Of a DNA stretch of 64,000 bases, positions 38,252 to 50,453 are shown piece after piece. The number at the start of each line of letters is the position of its first letter. The stretch's first letter is position 1. This stretch comes from Prochlorococcus sp. AG-355-K03 (lineage in GTDB: Bacteria; Cyanobacteriota; Cyanobacteriia; PCC-6307; Cyanobiaceae): contig QCDS01000001.1 of NCBI GenBank assembly GCA_003278685.1, positions 186,001 to 250,000 of the forward strand, written 5' to 3'. The position numbers and the translations under genes are program-made. The notes below the pieces were generated by a model, which was not told the origin of the DNA, ran no database searches, and was given only the letters and a program-made list of their open reading frames with translations.

Positions 38252-39310
38252 ATGGAAAATTCACCAACAATATTTATTGTTCCAACTGGTATTGGTTGTG
38301 AAGTAGGAGGTTTTGCTGGGGATGCACTTCCTACCGCTAAATTATTAGCATCCGCAAGTGGATGTTTAATTACTCATCCAAATGTTATGAATGGTGGTAC
38401 TCTTTCTGAAAAAGATAAAAACATTTTTTATGTTGAGGGTTATAGTTTAGACCGACTTGCTAAAGGAGAAATCGCTTTAAAAAGGGTAAAGCAACAGAAA
38501 ATTGGGATAATTTTTGATTCAGCCATTGAAAAAGAAATATTAGTAAGACATTTACAAGTTGCGGATGCATGTGTTTCTACTTTAGGGATTAATGTTTATT
38601 CTTATGTGATTACAAAAAAGCCATTAAACATAGTTATTGATTCTGATTCTTCAAAAATCAGTGGTGGCACAATTGAAAATCCTGATACTCTAATTGATGC
38701 TGGAAAATGCTTAATAGAAAAAGGCGTTACGGCCATAGCAATTGTGGCAAAATTTCCAGATGATCCAGATTCTTTAGAAACTAATATCTATCGAGAGGGG
38801 AAAGGGGTTGATCCTATTGCTGGAGTCGAAGCAGTTATAAGTCATTTAATAAGCAAATTTTTTAAAGTCCCCTGTGCTCACGCACCTGCTTTAAATCCAA
38901 TTGAATTGAATGAAAATTTAGATCCTCGTGCAGCTTCAGAAGAAATAGGATATACCTTTTTACCATCAGTACTGATTGGGTTAAGCAATGCACCTGACAT
39001 TGTTGAATTGCCTGCTAATAATGAATCAATCTCACTACACCCTGATCAGATTGAATCTATTGTTGTTCCTAATGGTGCATTAGGTGGAGAAGCAGTACTA
39101 GCAGGGATTGAAAAAGGTTTAAATATTATCTCTGTAAGAAATCAAAATACATTAAAAGTGACAAATGAGTTTTATGATTATCCCAATCTTTTTGAAGTTG
39201 ATAATTATTTAGAAGCTGCAGGCATAATTCTTGCTATCAAAAAAGGTATCAACCTTGATTCAGTTAAACGGCCTTTAAAAAAAATCCAACAGTGTTCTTA
39301 TAGTGATTAA
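38252..39310 (+). CDS. DUF3326 family protein
   Basis: The 352-residue soluble protein matches DUF3326, found across cyanobacteria. Gly-rich stretches such as PTGIGCEVGGFAGDALP at the N-terminus and VPNGALGGEAVLAGIEKG near residue 275 suggest nucleotide or cofactor binding, but no known motif is complete. It follows a ferredoxin gene and a small coupled gene in the same direction. Its stop overlaps the convergent nadE stop by 4 bases. The function is unknown. Confidence 0.85.
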   Translation: MENSPTIFIVPTGIGCEVGGFAGDALPTAKLLASASGCLITHPNVMNGGTLSEKDKNIFYVEGYSLDRLAKGEIALKRVKQQKIGIIFDSAIEKEILVRHLQVADACVSTLGINVYSYVITKKPLNIVIDSDSSKISGGTIENPDTLIDAGKCLIEKGVTAIAIVAKFPDDPDSLETNIYREGKGVDPIAGVEAVISHLISKFFKVPCAHAPALNPIELNENLDPRAASEEIGYTFLPSVLIGLSNAPDIVELPANNESISLHPDQIESIVVPNGALGGEAVLAGIEKGLNIISVRNQNTLKVTNEFYDYPNLFEVDNYLEAAGIILAIKKGINLDSVKRPLKKIQQCSYSD

Positions 39311-41004
39311 TAAGATATTGCTATGGGAACTCTCCAGTCACTTCCCAATGATTGACTGCTTAGTTTTAGGATTGGAGGAGCCTGCTTTCTTTTGAATTCC
39401 GCTTTTTTTATGAGTGAGATAATTTTTAAAATTAAATCTTTTTTATAACCATCTTCTTCTAGTTGTTGTAAATCTTTTTTCTCTTCAATAATTCCTTTAA
39501 GAATATTATCTAAAATAGAATAAGGTGGGAGAGAATCAGTATCTAATTGATCAGGACCTAATTCGGCACTTGGAGCTTTCGTACGAATATTTTCTCCAAT
39601 TATATCTACATTAGTATCTAGCATATACAACTTTCTACAATTAATTGAATCTTCACTATCAAGCCAATTGCATAATTTAAAAACATTACTTTTATATAAA
39701 TCCCCAATTACAGATAATCCCCCATTCATATCACCATAAAGTGTGCAATATCCTACGGCCAGTTCTGATTTATTGCCTGTTGAGAGTAACAAATGCTTTT
39801 CTTGATTTGCTAAAGCCATAAGAAGTGTGCCTCTTATCCTTGACTGAATATTTTGATTTGTTATTTCAGCCATCTCGAAAGATATGGTTTTTATAAATGA
39901 TTCTTCAAAAGAGGTCATCAAGTTTTCAATTGGAATGCTCTTGAAACTTATCTTTAATCTTCTTGCTAAATCTTTTGCATCACTCTTCGAATGAGATGAG
40001 CTCCATTTAGAGGGCATTGAAACGCAATAAACATTATCACTTCCCAGAGCCGCTGTAGCAATTGCCGAGACAAGTGCTGAATCAATACCACCACTTAATC
40101 CAACCAGAGCTGTTTTAAATCCACATTTTTTTGCATAATCTTTTACACCAAGGACTAATGCATCAAAAATTGATGACATTTCGGAGTTTTCAAATTCATT
40201 TTTTTCAGGTTTTGTTTGCTCAATTTCCCAGCTTGAGAGATCTTCCGAAAAAGATTTTAGTTGCTTAATTTTAGATCCATTCTTATCAAGAATAAAACTA
40301 TTTCCATCAAAAATTAAATTATCATTTGCTCCAATCTGGTTGACATAAATAAGCGGTACTTCAAGATATTTTGCAGCAAAACTGGAAACCTTGGATCTTA
40401 GCTCTAACTTTTTCAGAGTATATGGGGAGGCTGATAAATTTACTAAAATATCAACTTTTTTTTTCTTTAAATCAATGATGGGATTTTTTCTATGAATTCC
40501 TCTACCTTCTATATCTTTGTTGACCCATAAATCCTCACATATAGTAAAGCCAAGTCTCCAAGTTTTATTTTTAATTTGTTTAATCAATACGGAAACTTTT
40601 TCTTCTGATCTAAAGTATCTTTTCTCATCAAATACTTCATACGTGGGAAGAATAATTTTCCGAGCAATTATTTGCCATTCACCGTCCTCAACCAACGCAA
40701 TAGAATTATAAAGATTAGGAAAAAAAGAATCATTTATTAACTCAGCTATTCCGATTGAGATGCTTAAGTTTCCATATTTTTTATTAATATCTAAAGCTAA
40801 TTGATCAAGAATTTGGTATTGATTGTTGATTAAATTTTTTTTAAAAAGTAAGTCATTTGGAGGATAACCCCATAATGACAATTCTGGAGTAAGAACAATA
40901 TCAGCAGAAATTGAGCTAGCTTTCGAAGCAATATTAAGTATTTTTTTTGCATTGCCCTCTAAATCTCCAACAACTGGATTTATTTGGGCAAGTAAGAATT
41001 TCAT
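39307..41004 (-). CDS. nadE: Glutamine-dependent NAD+ synthetase
   Basis: The 565-residue enzyme makes NAD+ from deamido-NAD using glutamine. The N-terminal nitrilase domain (about 1-250) shows the Glu-Lys-Cys triad in ELSLWGYPP, ARKIILP and FTICEDLW (Cys near 155). The C-terminal synthetase domain has the PP-loop GLSGGIDSALVS near residue 303. It overlaps the nadD-like gene by 4 bases, so the last two steps of NAD synthesis are coupled. Confidence 0.97.
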   Translation of the reverse strand: MKFLLAQINPVVGDLEGNAKKILNIASKASSISADIVLTPELSLWGYPPNDLLFKKNLINNQYQILDQLALDINKKYGNLSISIGIAELINDSFFPNLYNSIALVEDGEWQIIARKIILPTYEVFDEKRYFRSEEKVSVLIKQIKNKTWRLGFTICEDLWVNKDIEGRGIHRKNPIIDLKKKKVDILVNLSASPYTLKKLELRSKVSSFAAKYLEVPLIYVNQIGANDNLIFDGNSFILDKNGSKIKQLKSFSEDLSSWEIEQTKPEKNEFENSEMSSIFDALVLGVKDYAKKCGFKTALVGLSGGIDSALVSAIATAALGSDNVYCVSMPSKWSSSHSKSDAKDLARRLKISFKSIPIENLMTSFEESFIKTISFEMAEITNQNIQSRIRGTLLMALANQEKHLLLSTGNKSELAVGYCTLYGDMNGGLSVIGDLYKSNVFKLCNWLDSEDSINCRKLYMLDTNVDIIGENIRTKAPSAELGPDQLDTDSLPPYSILDNILKGIIEEKKDLQQLEEDGYKKDLILKIISLIKKAEFKRKQAPPILKLSSQSLGSDWRVPIAISY

Positions 41005-41579
41005 TCTACTAATTTTATGGATTCATATAAATTATTCTTCTTAACTATATCTATTAACGACGACGGTAAATTAGAACAATTAAAATTTAATCTAAACTTA
41101 GAACTTGAAATGTTTGGGGTTTTGATGGTGGAAATCTTAAATTTTACTCTATAAGTTTCTAACATTTTAAGAGTATTTGATTCAACAGGATATCCCTCTC
41201 TTAAAATTATAAAAAAACTTACCTCTAAAATAATTTTGTCGAAATCTTTCCAGTAGAAAATATCTTTAATTAAATCACTCCCAATAACGAAATCTAAATT
41301 ATTAAATTTATAAATTTCTTTACATTTTTTGATTGACTCTACTGCCCATTGGCTACTTATTTTTTGATTAAATAAAATTTTTGGATTATCTAAATCATCA
41401 ATAAGAGTTTTTAATAAATGGCTACGAATTGAGATATCCTCTATGTGCTTTTTTTTGGGGTTGTTGCTTACATAGCTGATGGTAAAAGCATAAGTTTTGG
41501 ATAATTCTTCAAGAATTTTTTTGTGACCAATTGTAGGTGGATCAGCACTCGTACCAAATAAAGCAATACTTTTTTCCAT
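41001..41579 (-). CDS. nadD: Nicotinate-nucleotide adenylyltransferase (NadD-like)
   Basis: The 192-residue protein is a nucleotidyltransferase of the HIGH superfamily. FGTSADPPTIGHKKIL is the N-terminal motif with T/HxGH, GSDLIKDIFYW the middle motif and ISSSKFR the C-terminal ISSTxIR motif. Overlap with nadE supports the NadD function, which adenylates nicotinate mononucleotide. It lies 8 bases after the GTPase gene in a minus-strand operon. Confidence 0.88.
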   Translation of the reverse strand: MEKSIALFGTSADPPTIGHKKILEELSKTYAFTISYVSNNPKKKHIEDISIRSHLLKTLIDDLDNPKILFNQKISSQWAVESIKKCKEIYKFNNLDFVIGSDLIKDIFYWKDFDKIILEVSFFIILREGYPVESNTLKMLETYRVKFKISTIKTPNISSSKFRLNFNCSNLPSSLIDIVKKNNLYESIKLVE

Positions 41580-41587
41580 TTTAAGTT

Positions 41588-42829
41588 TTAAGGTAGAAAA
41601 CTAACAAAATTATTATTTAAATTTCTATTTGAAAAATAAATATTTATGTAGTTAAGAATCTCTGGGTCATTAAAATTCATATTTTGGATCAAAATAGCAG
41701 GCTCTATAAAAGAAGCTTTGCTTCTTATAAATATCTCTTTTGCTGCTAATTTCCCTAGAATTTTTGTAGAATGAATTGCTATCGCCGCTTGAATAATTGC
41801 TATGGGTCCATAGGGTAATAATGAAAGCCCGTTAGTAAAAGGTGCTGTTAAAAGAATTAGTTTCTTAATAAGGTTGAAAGAGGTATTAACGCCGACTTGA
41901 GTTATTCCCAAGTATAAATTATTGATGGATATATTTTTAAATATTTTTCTTGTAGATTCCCCTTTCAACTTTAATCCGTAAATCTTACTTAATTCGTTAA
42001 TCAAAGCAGTATCTAGTGCAAAACTACCAGCAACATCAAATAAAATAAAAGGATTAAGAGCTACTGCGGATGCCTTAATAGTCGAAAATTTACCAATAGT
42101 TGATTGAGCTAGTTTCTGCCTCCTTTTCAATCTTTGCTCTTTTATTTTCAGAAACAATTTGTCAGCTAATTGAATAGAATTCAGTGTTAATAGTATCTCA
42201 CCATATTGAATGATTAATTGTGCTATGTAATTTTTTAGATTGTTTTCATTATTAATAATTACGGGAATATTTAAATCTTTTGGAAGCTTAAACTTTATAT
42301 TTTCAATTATTTCTTTTAATTCATTTTTATTAAATAGATCGATTTTGTTTAAAATTAAAATAATTTTTTTTCCATCTTTTATAAAAGAGCTGATTTCGCT
42401 TAACTCATTTCTATTTAAATCTCCCGAAACTATAAAAAGAATAAGATCTGAATGATTTATGTAAGAGTAAACTTTATCTGGGAATTTAATATTACAGAAA
42501 TCAAAACCTGGAGAATCTAGCAGCTCTAAACTATTGAGTGTTTGATCTTTAAGAGCCCACGTTTCCGCTTGTATTTCTTTTGTGGTCCCATTAATAATAT
42601 CTGTTTTGAATATGTCTTTTTTTAATAGAGAATTTAAAACAGAAGATTTTCCTACACCTGATTTACCATATGCGCCAATTCTTAATTTTTTTTCTTTGAG
42701 TCTTAAAAGTTGTTGATTAAAAGAAATTATTTCTCTATTAAGAAAACTTTTTTCATAATTGGTAAGATCAATAGTCTCCCACCATTTTTTTAATAGTAAA
42801 TAATTTTCTTTAATTTTTAAATGTTTCAT
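41588..42829 (-). CDS. GTPase with C-terminal DUF697-like membrane domain
   Basis: The 413-residue protein is an Era/dynamin-like GTPase: G1 GKSGVGKSS near residue 55, G3 LLDSPGFDF near residue 98 and G4 LNKIDLF near residue 160. The C-terminal 150 residues contain hydrophobic Ala/Gly-rich segments typical of DUF697, which attach such proteins to membranes. The family is common in cyanobacteria and lacks a settled role. It overlaps the CNNM gene by 4 bases. Confidence 0.88.
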   Translation of the reverse strand: MKHLKIKENYLLLKKWWETIDLTNYEKSFLNREIISFNQQLLRLKEKKLRIGAYGKSGVGKSSVLNSLLKKDIFKTDIINGTTKEIQAETWALKDQTLNSLELLDSPGFDFCNIKFPDKVYSYINHSDLILFIVSGDLNRNELSEISSFIKDGKKIILILNKIDLFNKNELKEIIENIKFKLPKDLNIPVIINNENNLKNYIAQLIIQYGEILLTLNSIQLADKLFLKIKEQRLKRRQKLAQSTIGKFSTIKASAVALNPFILFDVAGSFALDTALINELSKIYGLKLKGESTRKIFKNISINNLYLGITQVGVNTSFNLIKKLILLTAPFTNGLSLLPYGPIAIIQAAIAIHSTKILGKLAAKEIFIRSKASFIEPAILIQNMNFNDPEILNYINIYFSNRNLNNNFVSFLP

Positions 42830-43809
42830 GATTTATTTTTCCACCAACCGGCTAATACAGATAAAACAGCTTCTGCACCAATAATTCCCACGAATCCCCC
42901 GAATTCATCTACTACTACTTTCACTCCTTTATGTTTCTTGTCAAATTTAGTTAATAATTGATCTGCTTTAATCATTTCGGGAATGTATTCGACAGGTTCG
43001 CAAATTTCTGATAATAATTTTTTATTTTCCCCATTAATTAACTCTGCCAACATTTTCTCACGCTTTACTACCCCTTGTATTTTGTCAACTTTATCTCCCA
43101 AAATAACCCACCATGGAGAGCTGTCAGACATAATGAGTTTTGAAATATCATCAAGATTTGATGACCCATCAAGACAAGGTGCCGATACCCTAGGGGTCAT
43201 TAAGTCTTTTGCTTTTAAGTCATTTAATTGAAAAACCTTAAATATCATTGCTGCCTCATCAGCCTCTATCAAACCTTTCTGACTTCCAATTTTTGCCATC
43301 TGTCTAATTTCTTCTTCATCAGTTGAAATTTCGTTTTCTGCTGTAATAACTGGAAATATCTGTTCAATTAATATTATGAATGGTCTCATTAAAGTATTTA
43401 ATATTCGCAAGATAGGAACAGATAGTAGTGCTATTTGAACTGAAAATCTTGTGCCAAGAGCTTTTGGTAGCACTTCTCCTACTAAAACAACAAGTATGTA
43501 AAAAGCTACTGAAAAAAGAGTTAAACCAAAACTGCTATTAATTACCAATGCTCCATATACTCCTAAAATAAGACTGCCAATTATATTAAATCCATTATTA
43601 GTAATAGTAATTACAGTTAGTGTCCGTCCAAGATGTTTTCTAAGTTTTAGAAGTTGATTTGCAGAACTTTTTGGTTTTTGCTTAGAGGCTATCTCTAGAA
43701 TTCGAATTGAATTTACAGCTAAAAAAGCAGCTTCTACTCCCGAACAACATGCTGACCCAACTAAAATTATAAATATTAGAACAACTAAACCGTAAACACT
43801 TGGTTCCAT
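42826..43809 (-). CDS. CNNM/CorC family transporter (DUF21 plus CBS pair)
   Basis: The 327-residue protein has an N-terminal DUF21 membrane domain with about four helices (starting near residues 5, 64, 86 and 118) and a C-terminal CBS-domain pair. CSGVEAAFLAVNSIRI and VGEVLPKALGTR are characteristic of the CNNM/CorB group, linked to Mg2+ efflux. The CBS region is likely to bind adenine nucleotides. It starts the minus-strand operon with the GTPase, nadD and nadE. Confidence 0.9.
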   Translation of the reverse strand: MEPSVYGLVVLIFIILVGSACCSGVEAAFLAVNSIRILEIASKQKPKSSANQLLKLRKHLGRTLTVITITNNGFNIIGSLILGVYGALVINSSFGLTLFSVAFYILVVLVGEVLPKALGTRFSVQIALLSVPILRILNTLMRPFIILIEQIFPVITAENEISTDEEEIRQMAKIGSQKGLIEADEAAMIFKVFQLNDLKAKDLMTPRVSAPCLDGSSNLDDISKLIMSDSSPWWVILGDKVDKIQGVVKREKMLAELINGENKKLLSEICEPVEYIPEMIKADQLLTKFDKKHKGVKVVVDEFGGFVGIIGAEAVLSVLAGWWKNKS

Positions 43810-43883
43810 TAAAATAGATTAGATACTAAATCTTTATTAATTCATTCTTCCATTTTTTTTTAAAACACGCCAATACACGATCT

Positions 43884-45209
43884 ATGTTTAAACCTGAAAA
43901 TAAAGTTTTTGAAGAAAGAAGAGAAATTTTCCTCAATAAATTAAATGGAAAAGCTGCTATTATCCCCGGTGCTAATCTCGTAAAGCATCATGCTGATTGT
44001 GAATATCCTTTTAGACAAGATAGTAATTTTTGGTATTTAACCGGTTTTGATGAGCCAGATGCAATCGCTCTTTTCTTATCTCATAAGCCAAAGGGAGAGA
44101 GATTTATTATGTTTGTTGCTCCTAAAGATGTTATAAGCGAAGTCTGGCATGGCTTTAGATGGGGTTTAGAAGGTGCTGAAAAAGAGTTTAATGCTGATAA
44201 GGCTCACTCAATAAATGAATTAAGAAATTTACTCCCAGCCTACATAAATGGTTCTGATGAACTTGTTTTTTCTATTGGTAAGCATCCATCAGTTGAGAAA
44301 ATAATACTGGAAATTTTTTCACAACAGCTTGAAAATCGCTCAAGATTAGGCATTGGTGGAAATTCTATAAAATCTCCAGAAATTTATTTAAATGAGATGA
44401 GATTAATTAAAAGTGAATTTGAAATTAAGAGAATGAGAGAAGCTGCACAAATCTCAGCCGAAGGTCATGAATTAGTTAGAGAATCTATTTCATCAAAGAA
44501 AAATGAAAGACAAATTCAGGGTCTTCTAGAGGGATTCTTTCTGGAAAAAGGAGCAAGAGGACCAGCTTATAACTCAATTGTTGCATCAGGAGATAATGCC
44601 TGTATTTTGCATTACACTTCAAATAACTCACCCTTGAAGAAGGAAGATTTATTATTGGTGGATGCTGGCTGCTCACTAATTGATTATTACAATGGAGACA
44701 TAACAAGAACTATTCCAATTGGTGGTAAATTTTCTAATGAGCAAAAAGTTATCTATGAGATTGTATTGAGTGCCCAGAAAAATGCAATTAAAAGTGCTGT
44801 AAAGGGATCGAATTCTAGTCATGTACACAATGTTGCTTTAACAATTCTCATAGAAGGATTAAAAGAAATTGGTTTATTGTCAGGTAGTACTGAGGAGATA
44901 ATTGAGAATCAATCTTATAAACATCTTTACATGCACAGAACTGGACATTGGCTCGGCTTAGATGTTCATGATGTTGGAGCATACAGAATGGGGGACTATG
45001 AAGTGCCATTACAGAATGGAATGATTCTTACGGTAGAACCTGGGATCTACATAAGTGATAGGATCCCAGTCCCTGAGGGGCAACCCCCTATAGACGAGAA
45101 ATGGAAAGGCATAGGGATAAGAATAGAAGACGATGTCCTGGTCAAAGATGCAAACCCAGAAGTTTTAAGTAATGCTGCACTAAAAGAAATTTCTGATTTA
45201 GAATTTTGA
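43884..45209 (+). CDS. pepP: Xaa-Pro aminopeptidase
   Basis: The 441-residue enzyme removes N-terminal residues before proline. The dimetal site is seen as two Asp in DAGCSLIDYYNGDITRT, a His in HRTGHWLGLDVHDVG, a Glu in LTVEPGIYI and a Glu in GIRIEDDVLV. The N-terminal domain (residues 1-160) contains FWYLTGFDEPDA as in AMP_N domains. It diverges from the CNNM gene. Confidence 0.95.
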   Translation: MFKPENKVFEERREIFLNKLNGKAAIIPGANLVKHHADCEYPFRQDSNFWYLTGFDEPDAIALFLSHKPKGERFIMFVAPKDVISEVWHGFRWGLEGAEKEFNADKAHSINELRNLLPAYINGSDELVFSIGKHPSVEKIILEIFSQQLENRSRLGIGGNSIKSPEIYLNEMRLIKSEFEIKRMREAAQISAEGHELVRESISSKKNERQIQGLLEGFFLEKGARGPAYNSIVASGDNACILHYTSNNSPLKKEDLLLVDAGCSLIDYYNGDITRTIPIGGKFSNEQKVIYEIVLSAQKNAIKSAVKGSNSSHVHNVALTILIEGLKEIGLLSGSTEEIIENQSYKHLYMHRTGHWLGLDVHDVGAYRMGDYEVPLQNGMILTVEPGIYISDRIPVPEGQPPIDEKWKGIGIRIEDDVLVKDANPEVLSNAALKEISDLEF

Positions 45210-45263
45210 AATTTGACTTATCAAGTTAATAGATTTATTTTTTATTAAGTTTAAAGTTCAAAA

Positions 45264-45422
45264 ATGAATAAGTCCGATTCATATGATTCGAAACTCTCTC
45301 AAGCAAGAGGCTTAGCTAGTCAGCTGGGCATGTTCGCAGAAGAAAACGATATCCCCAAAGATCTTTGGGATTCTTTGGAGGCAACTATCTATGATTTTTA
45401 TGAAGTATCTCATGATAGATAA
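45264..45422 (+). CDS. Small hypothetical protein, 52 aa
   Basis: A 52-codon ORF with an ATG start lies between pepP and the PSRP-3 gene. Its product is acidic and likely helical: ARGLASQLGMFAEENDIPKDLW is the core, followed by a Tyr/Glu-rich tail. Codon use and amino acid makeup look coding, with many Ala, Gly, Asp and Glu codons that random AT-rich DNA rarely gives. I do not recognise a family. Confidence 0.65.
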   Translation: MNKSDSYDSKLSQARGLASQLGMFAEENDIPKDLWDSLEATIYDFYEVSHDR

Positions 45423-45528
45423 AAATTCTGTTTAAAAGTCATCAATAACTAAAATCAAGAAATTTTGAATAAATCAATCAAAATGTGACCATAAACTGAT
45501 AAATTATTTATTGAACATAAATAAGTGA

Positions 45529-46005
45529 ATGACCTCATCAGATAAGTTAAATCAAAATTCAACAGAAAAAACGGAAAAAAACAGTGATGCACCAAACTCT
45601 AAAAATTCTTCTCCTAATTCAGGAATGATGGGTGCCACAGCTGTATTAGCAGCTGCCACAATTGATGAAGATGGTGTGCCTACTGGTTATACCCCTAAAC
45701 CTGATGAAGGAAGGTTCATAATTAAAGTATTGTGGTTACCTGATAATGTAGCTTTAGCAGTAGATCAAATAGTAGGTGGAGGCCCAAGCCCACTAACTGC
45801 TTATTATTTTTGGCCTAGAGATGATGCTTGGGAAAAATTAAAAAGTGAACTTGAGAATAAAGGTTGGATTACAGATAATGAGAGGGTAGAGATATTGAAT
45901 AAAGCTACTGAAGTAATAAATTATTGGCAAGAAGAAGGTAAAACAAAAAAATTGGAAGAAGCCAAGTTAAAGTTTCCCGAAGTAACTTTTTGTGGAACCG
46001 CTTAA
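45529..46005 (+). CDS. ycf65: Ribosomal protein PSRP-3 / Ycf65 (cS23)
   Basis: The 158-residue protein has a disordered Ser/Asn-rich N-terminal 45 residues and then the conserved Ycf65 domain. [35 protein letters not shown] and EVINYWQEE are typical. PSRP-3 is a small-subunit ribosomal protein shared by cyanobacteria and plastids. A GTG at 45526 overlaps the region just before the ATG, but the ATG at 45529 is the better start. It converges on the epsilon gene with a 3-base gap. Confidence 0.93.
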   Translation: MTSSDKLNQNSTEKTEKNSDAPNSKNSSPNSGMMGATAVLAAATIDEDGVPTGYTPKPDEGRFIIKVLWLPDNVALAVDQIVGGGPSPLTAYYFWPRDDAWEKLKSELENKGWITDNERVEILNKATEVINYWQEEGKTKKLEEAKLKFPEVTFCGTA

Positions 46006-46008
46006 ATA

Positions 46009-46413
46009 TTAGTTCTTTGCAGCTTGAATCCTAGCCTCTGCCTTCGAAACCTCTTTTAAGGCTTTAATTTTCTCTGGATTTTTTTCATTTTCAGAAAATT
46101 TGCTAATTGCTAATTTTGCTTCTTTAAGATCTTGTTCAGCATTTTGAACATTAATTTCGGAACCAATTTCAGCATTATTTACTAAAACTATCACTTCATC
46201 TGATTCAATTTCAGCGAAGCCTCCCATCAGAGCTATTGATTTCCACTGGGAATTCATTCTTAGCCTTAAAACACCAATGTCTATAGCCGTAACTAAAGAG
46301 ATGTGTCCTGGTAGTATGCCAAGTTGACCTGTAGTACTAGGAAGGATTACTTCTTCAGCTTCGCCTTGATAAACATTTTTATTAGGAGCTAAAACTTTTA
46401 GAGAAATTGCCAT
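46009..46413 (-). CDS. atpE/atpC (epsilon): ATP synthase F1 subunit epsilon
   Basis: The 134-residue epsilon subunit has an N-terminal beta sandwich ([15 protein letters not shown] near residue 31) and a C-terminal helical pair that can inhibit ATP hydrolysis. In cyanobacteria the beta and epsilon genes form a separate operon, as here. Cyanobacterial literature calls it atpC in E. coli style or atpE in plastid style. It follows beta by 39 bases. Confidence 0.95.
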   Translation of the reverse strand: MAISLKVLAPNKNVYQGEAEEVILPSTTGQLGILPGHISLVTAIDIGVLRLRMNSQWKSIALMGGFAEIESDEVIVLVNNAEIGSEINVQNAEQDLKEAKLAISKFSENEKNPEKIKALKEVSKAEARIQAAKN

Positions 46414-46452
46414 TAATTTAAATTATTGAAGATTAAATATATATTTAAATAT

Positions 46453-47916
<1,464 letters not shown>

Positions 47917-48132
47917 TTATTAATTGGTGATGATTAGCTGAATTTAAACAGCTCATAATCCGAAAATACTACCACCTCATGGGTAGATTCGTTAAATGGG
48001 TTCGGCCACCCGCACAGTTTAAGTATGGTTTAATTGCCACTTTGCAGATTATGTTGTTGATGATACGGATGGAGAATTTCTCTTTCCACATTTATGACGC
48101 AAAGCGTTTCAACCACGATCCTCCATTAATTT

Positions 48133-48444
48133 ATGGCAGCTGTTTCACTTACAGTCTCTACAGTAAAACCACTGGGAGATAGAATATTTATTAAAGTTTC
48201 CGCATCTGAGGAAAAAACTGCTGGGGGCATCCTTTTGCCTGATTCAGCTAAAGAAAAACCACAGGTTGGAGAAGTTGCTCAGGTGGGCCCTGGCAAACTT
48301 AATGATGATGGTTCTCGACAAACTCCAGAAGTGAGTATTGGCGATAAAGTTTTGTACAGCAAATATGCTGGCACAGACATTAAATTGGGAGGAGATGAAT
48401 ATGTCTTGCTCTCAGAAAAGGATATTTTAGCTGTAGTAAGCTAA
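48133..48444 (+). CDS. groES: Co-chaperonin GroES
   Basis: The 103-residue GroES caps the GroEL ring. [12 protein letters not shown], the mobile loop [18 protein letters not shown] and [17 protein letters not shown] are all present. The ATG at 48133 is preceded by a 219-base gap shared with the divergent atpD. I looked for a CIRCE operator there and did not see one. groEL follows after 51 bases. Confidence 0.98.
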
Positions 48445-48468
48445 TTTATTTGTTTCAAAAATTATTAA

Positions 48469-50133
<1,665 letters not shown>

Positions 50134-50163
50134 CTAAACAATAGTTTTAAATTAATTTTTTTA

Positions 50164-50192
50164 GAAAGGGATCATTTAAAATGGTCCTTTTT
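50164..50192. terminator. Shared terminator between groEL and secG
   Basis: The sequence AAAGGGATCATT, a short loop, then AATGGTCCTTT forms a stem of about ten pairs with one G bulge and one G-U pair. It is followed by a T-run on the plus strand and preceded by an A-run, so it can act on both strands. It lies between the convergent groEL and secG genes and would end both transcripts. Confidence 0.75.
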
Positions 50193-50202
50193 TATTTAAC
50201 TT

Positions 50203-50430
50203 CTATGAAATCCAACCAGCGCTAAGAATAATTGCAAGAGACAAAAATATCACTAAAAAAGTCCAAGTTATTTTGTTTAGAGAAGCTTCCGCACTTCCAG
50301 CGCTATTGAACATGGAGCTTCCACTGGCGGCTATTCCACCCATTCCATCACCTTTGGGACTATGAAGTAAAACTAAGATAATGAGAAGAACTCCAGAAAA
50401 TGCCCAAATCCAACTGATAATTTGAATCAT
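50203..50430 (-). CDS. secG: Preprotein translocase subunit SecG
   Basis: The 75-residue protein has two membrane helices (about 1-22 and 52-73) with the conserved middle LLHSPKGDGMGGIAASGSSMF, here cited by its core SPKGDGMGG, typical of SecG. It stabilises the SecYE translocon. It lies 23 bases downstream of gpmI on the same strand. Confidence 0.93.
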   Translation of the reverse strand: MIQIISWIWAFSGVLLIILVLLHSPKGDGMGGIAASGSSMFNSAGSAEASLNKITWTFLVIFLSLAIILSAGWIS

Positions 50431-50453
50431 TGCTTAAAAAAAATTTATCAACT

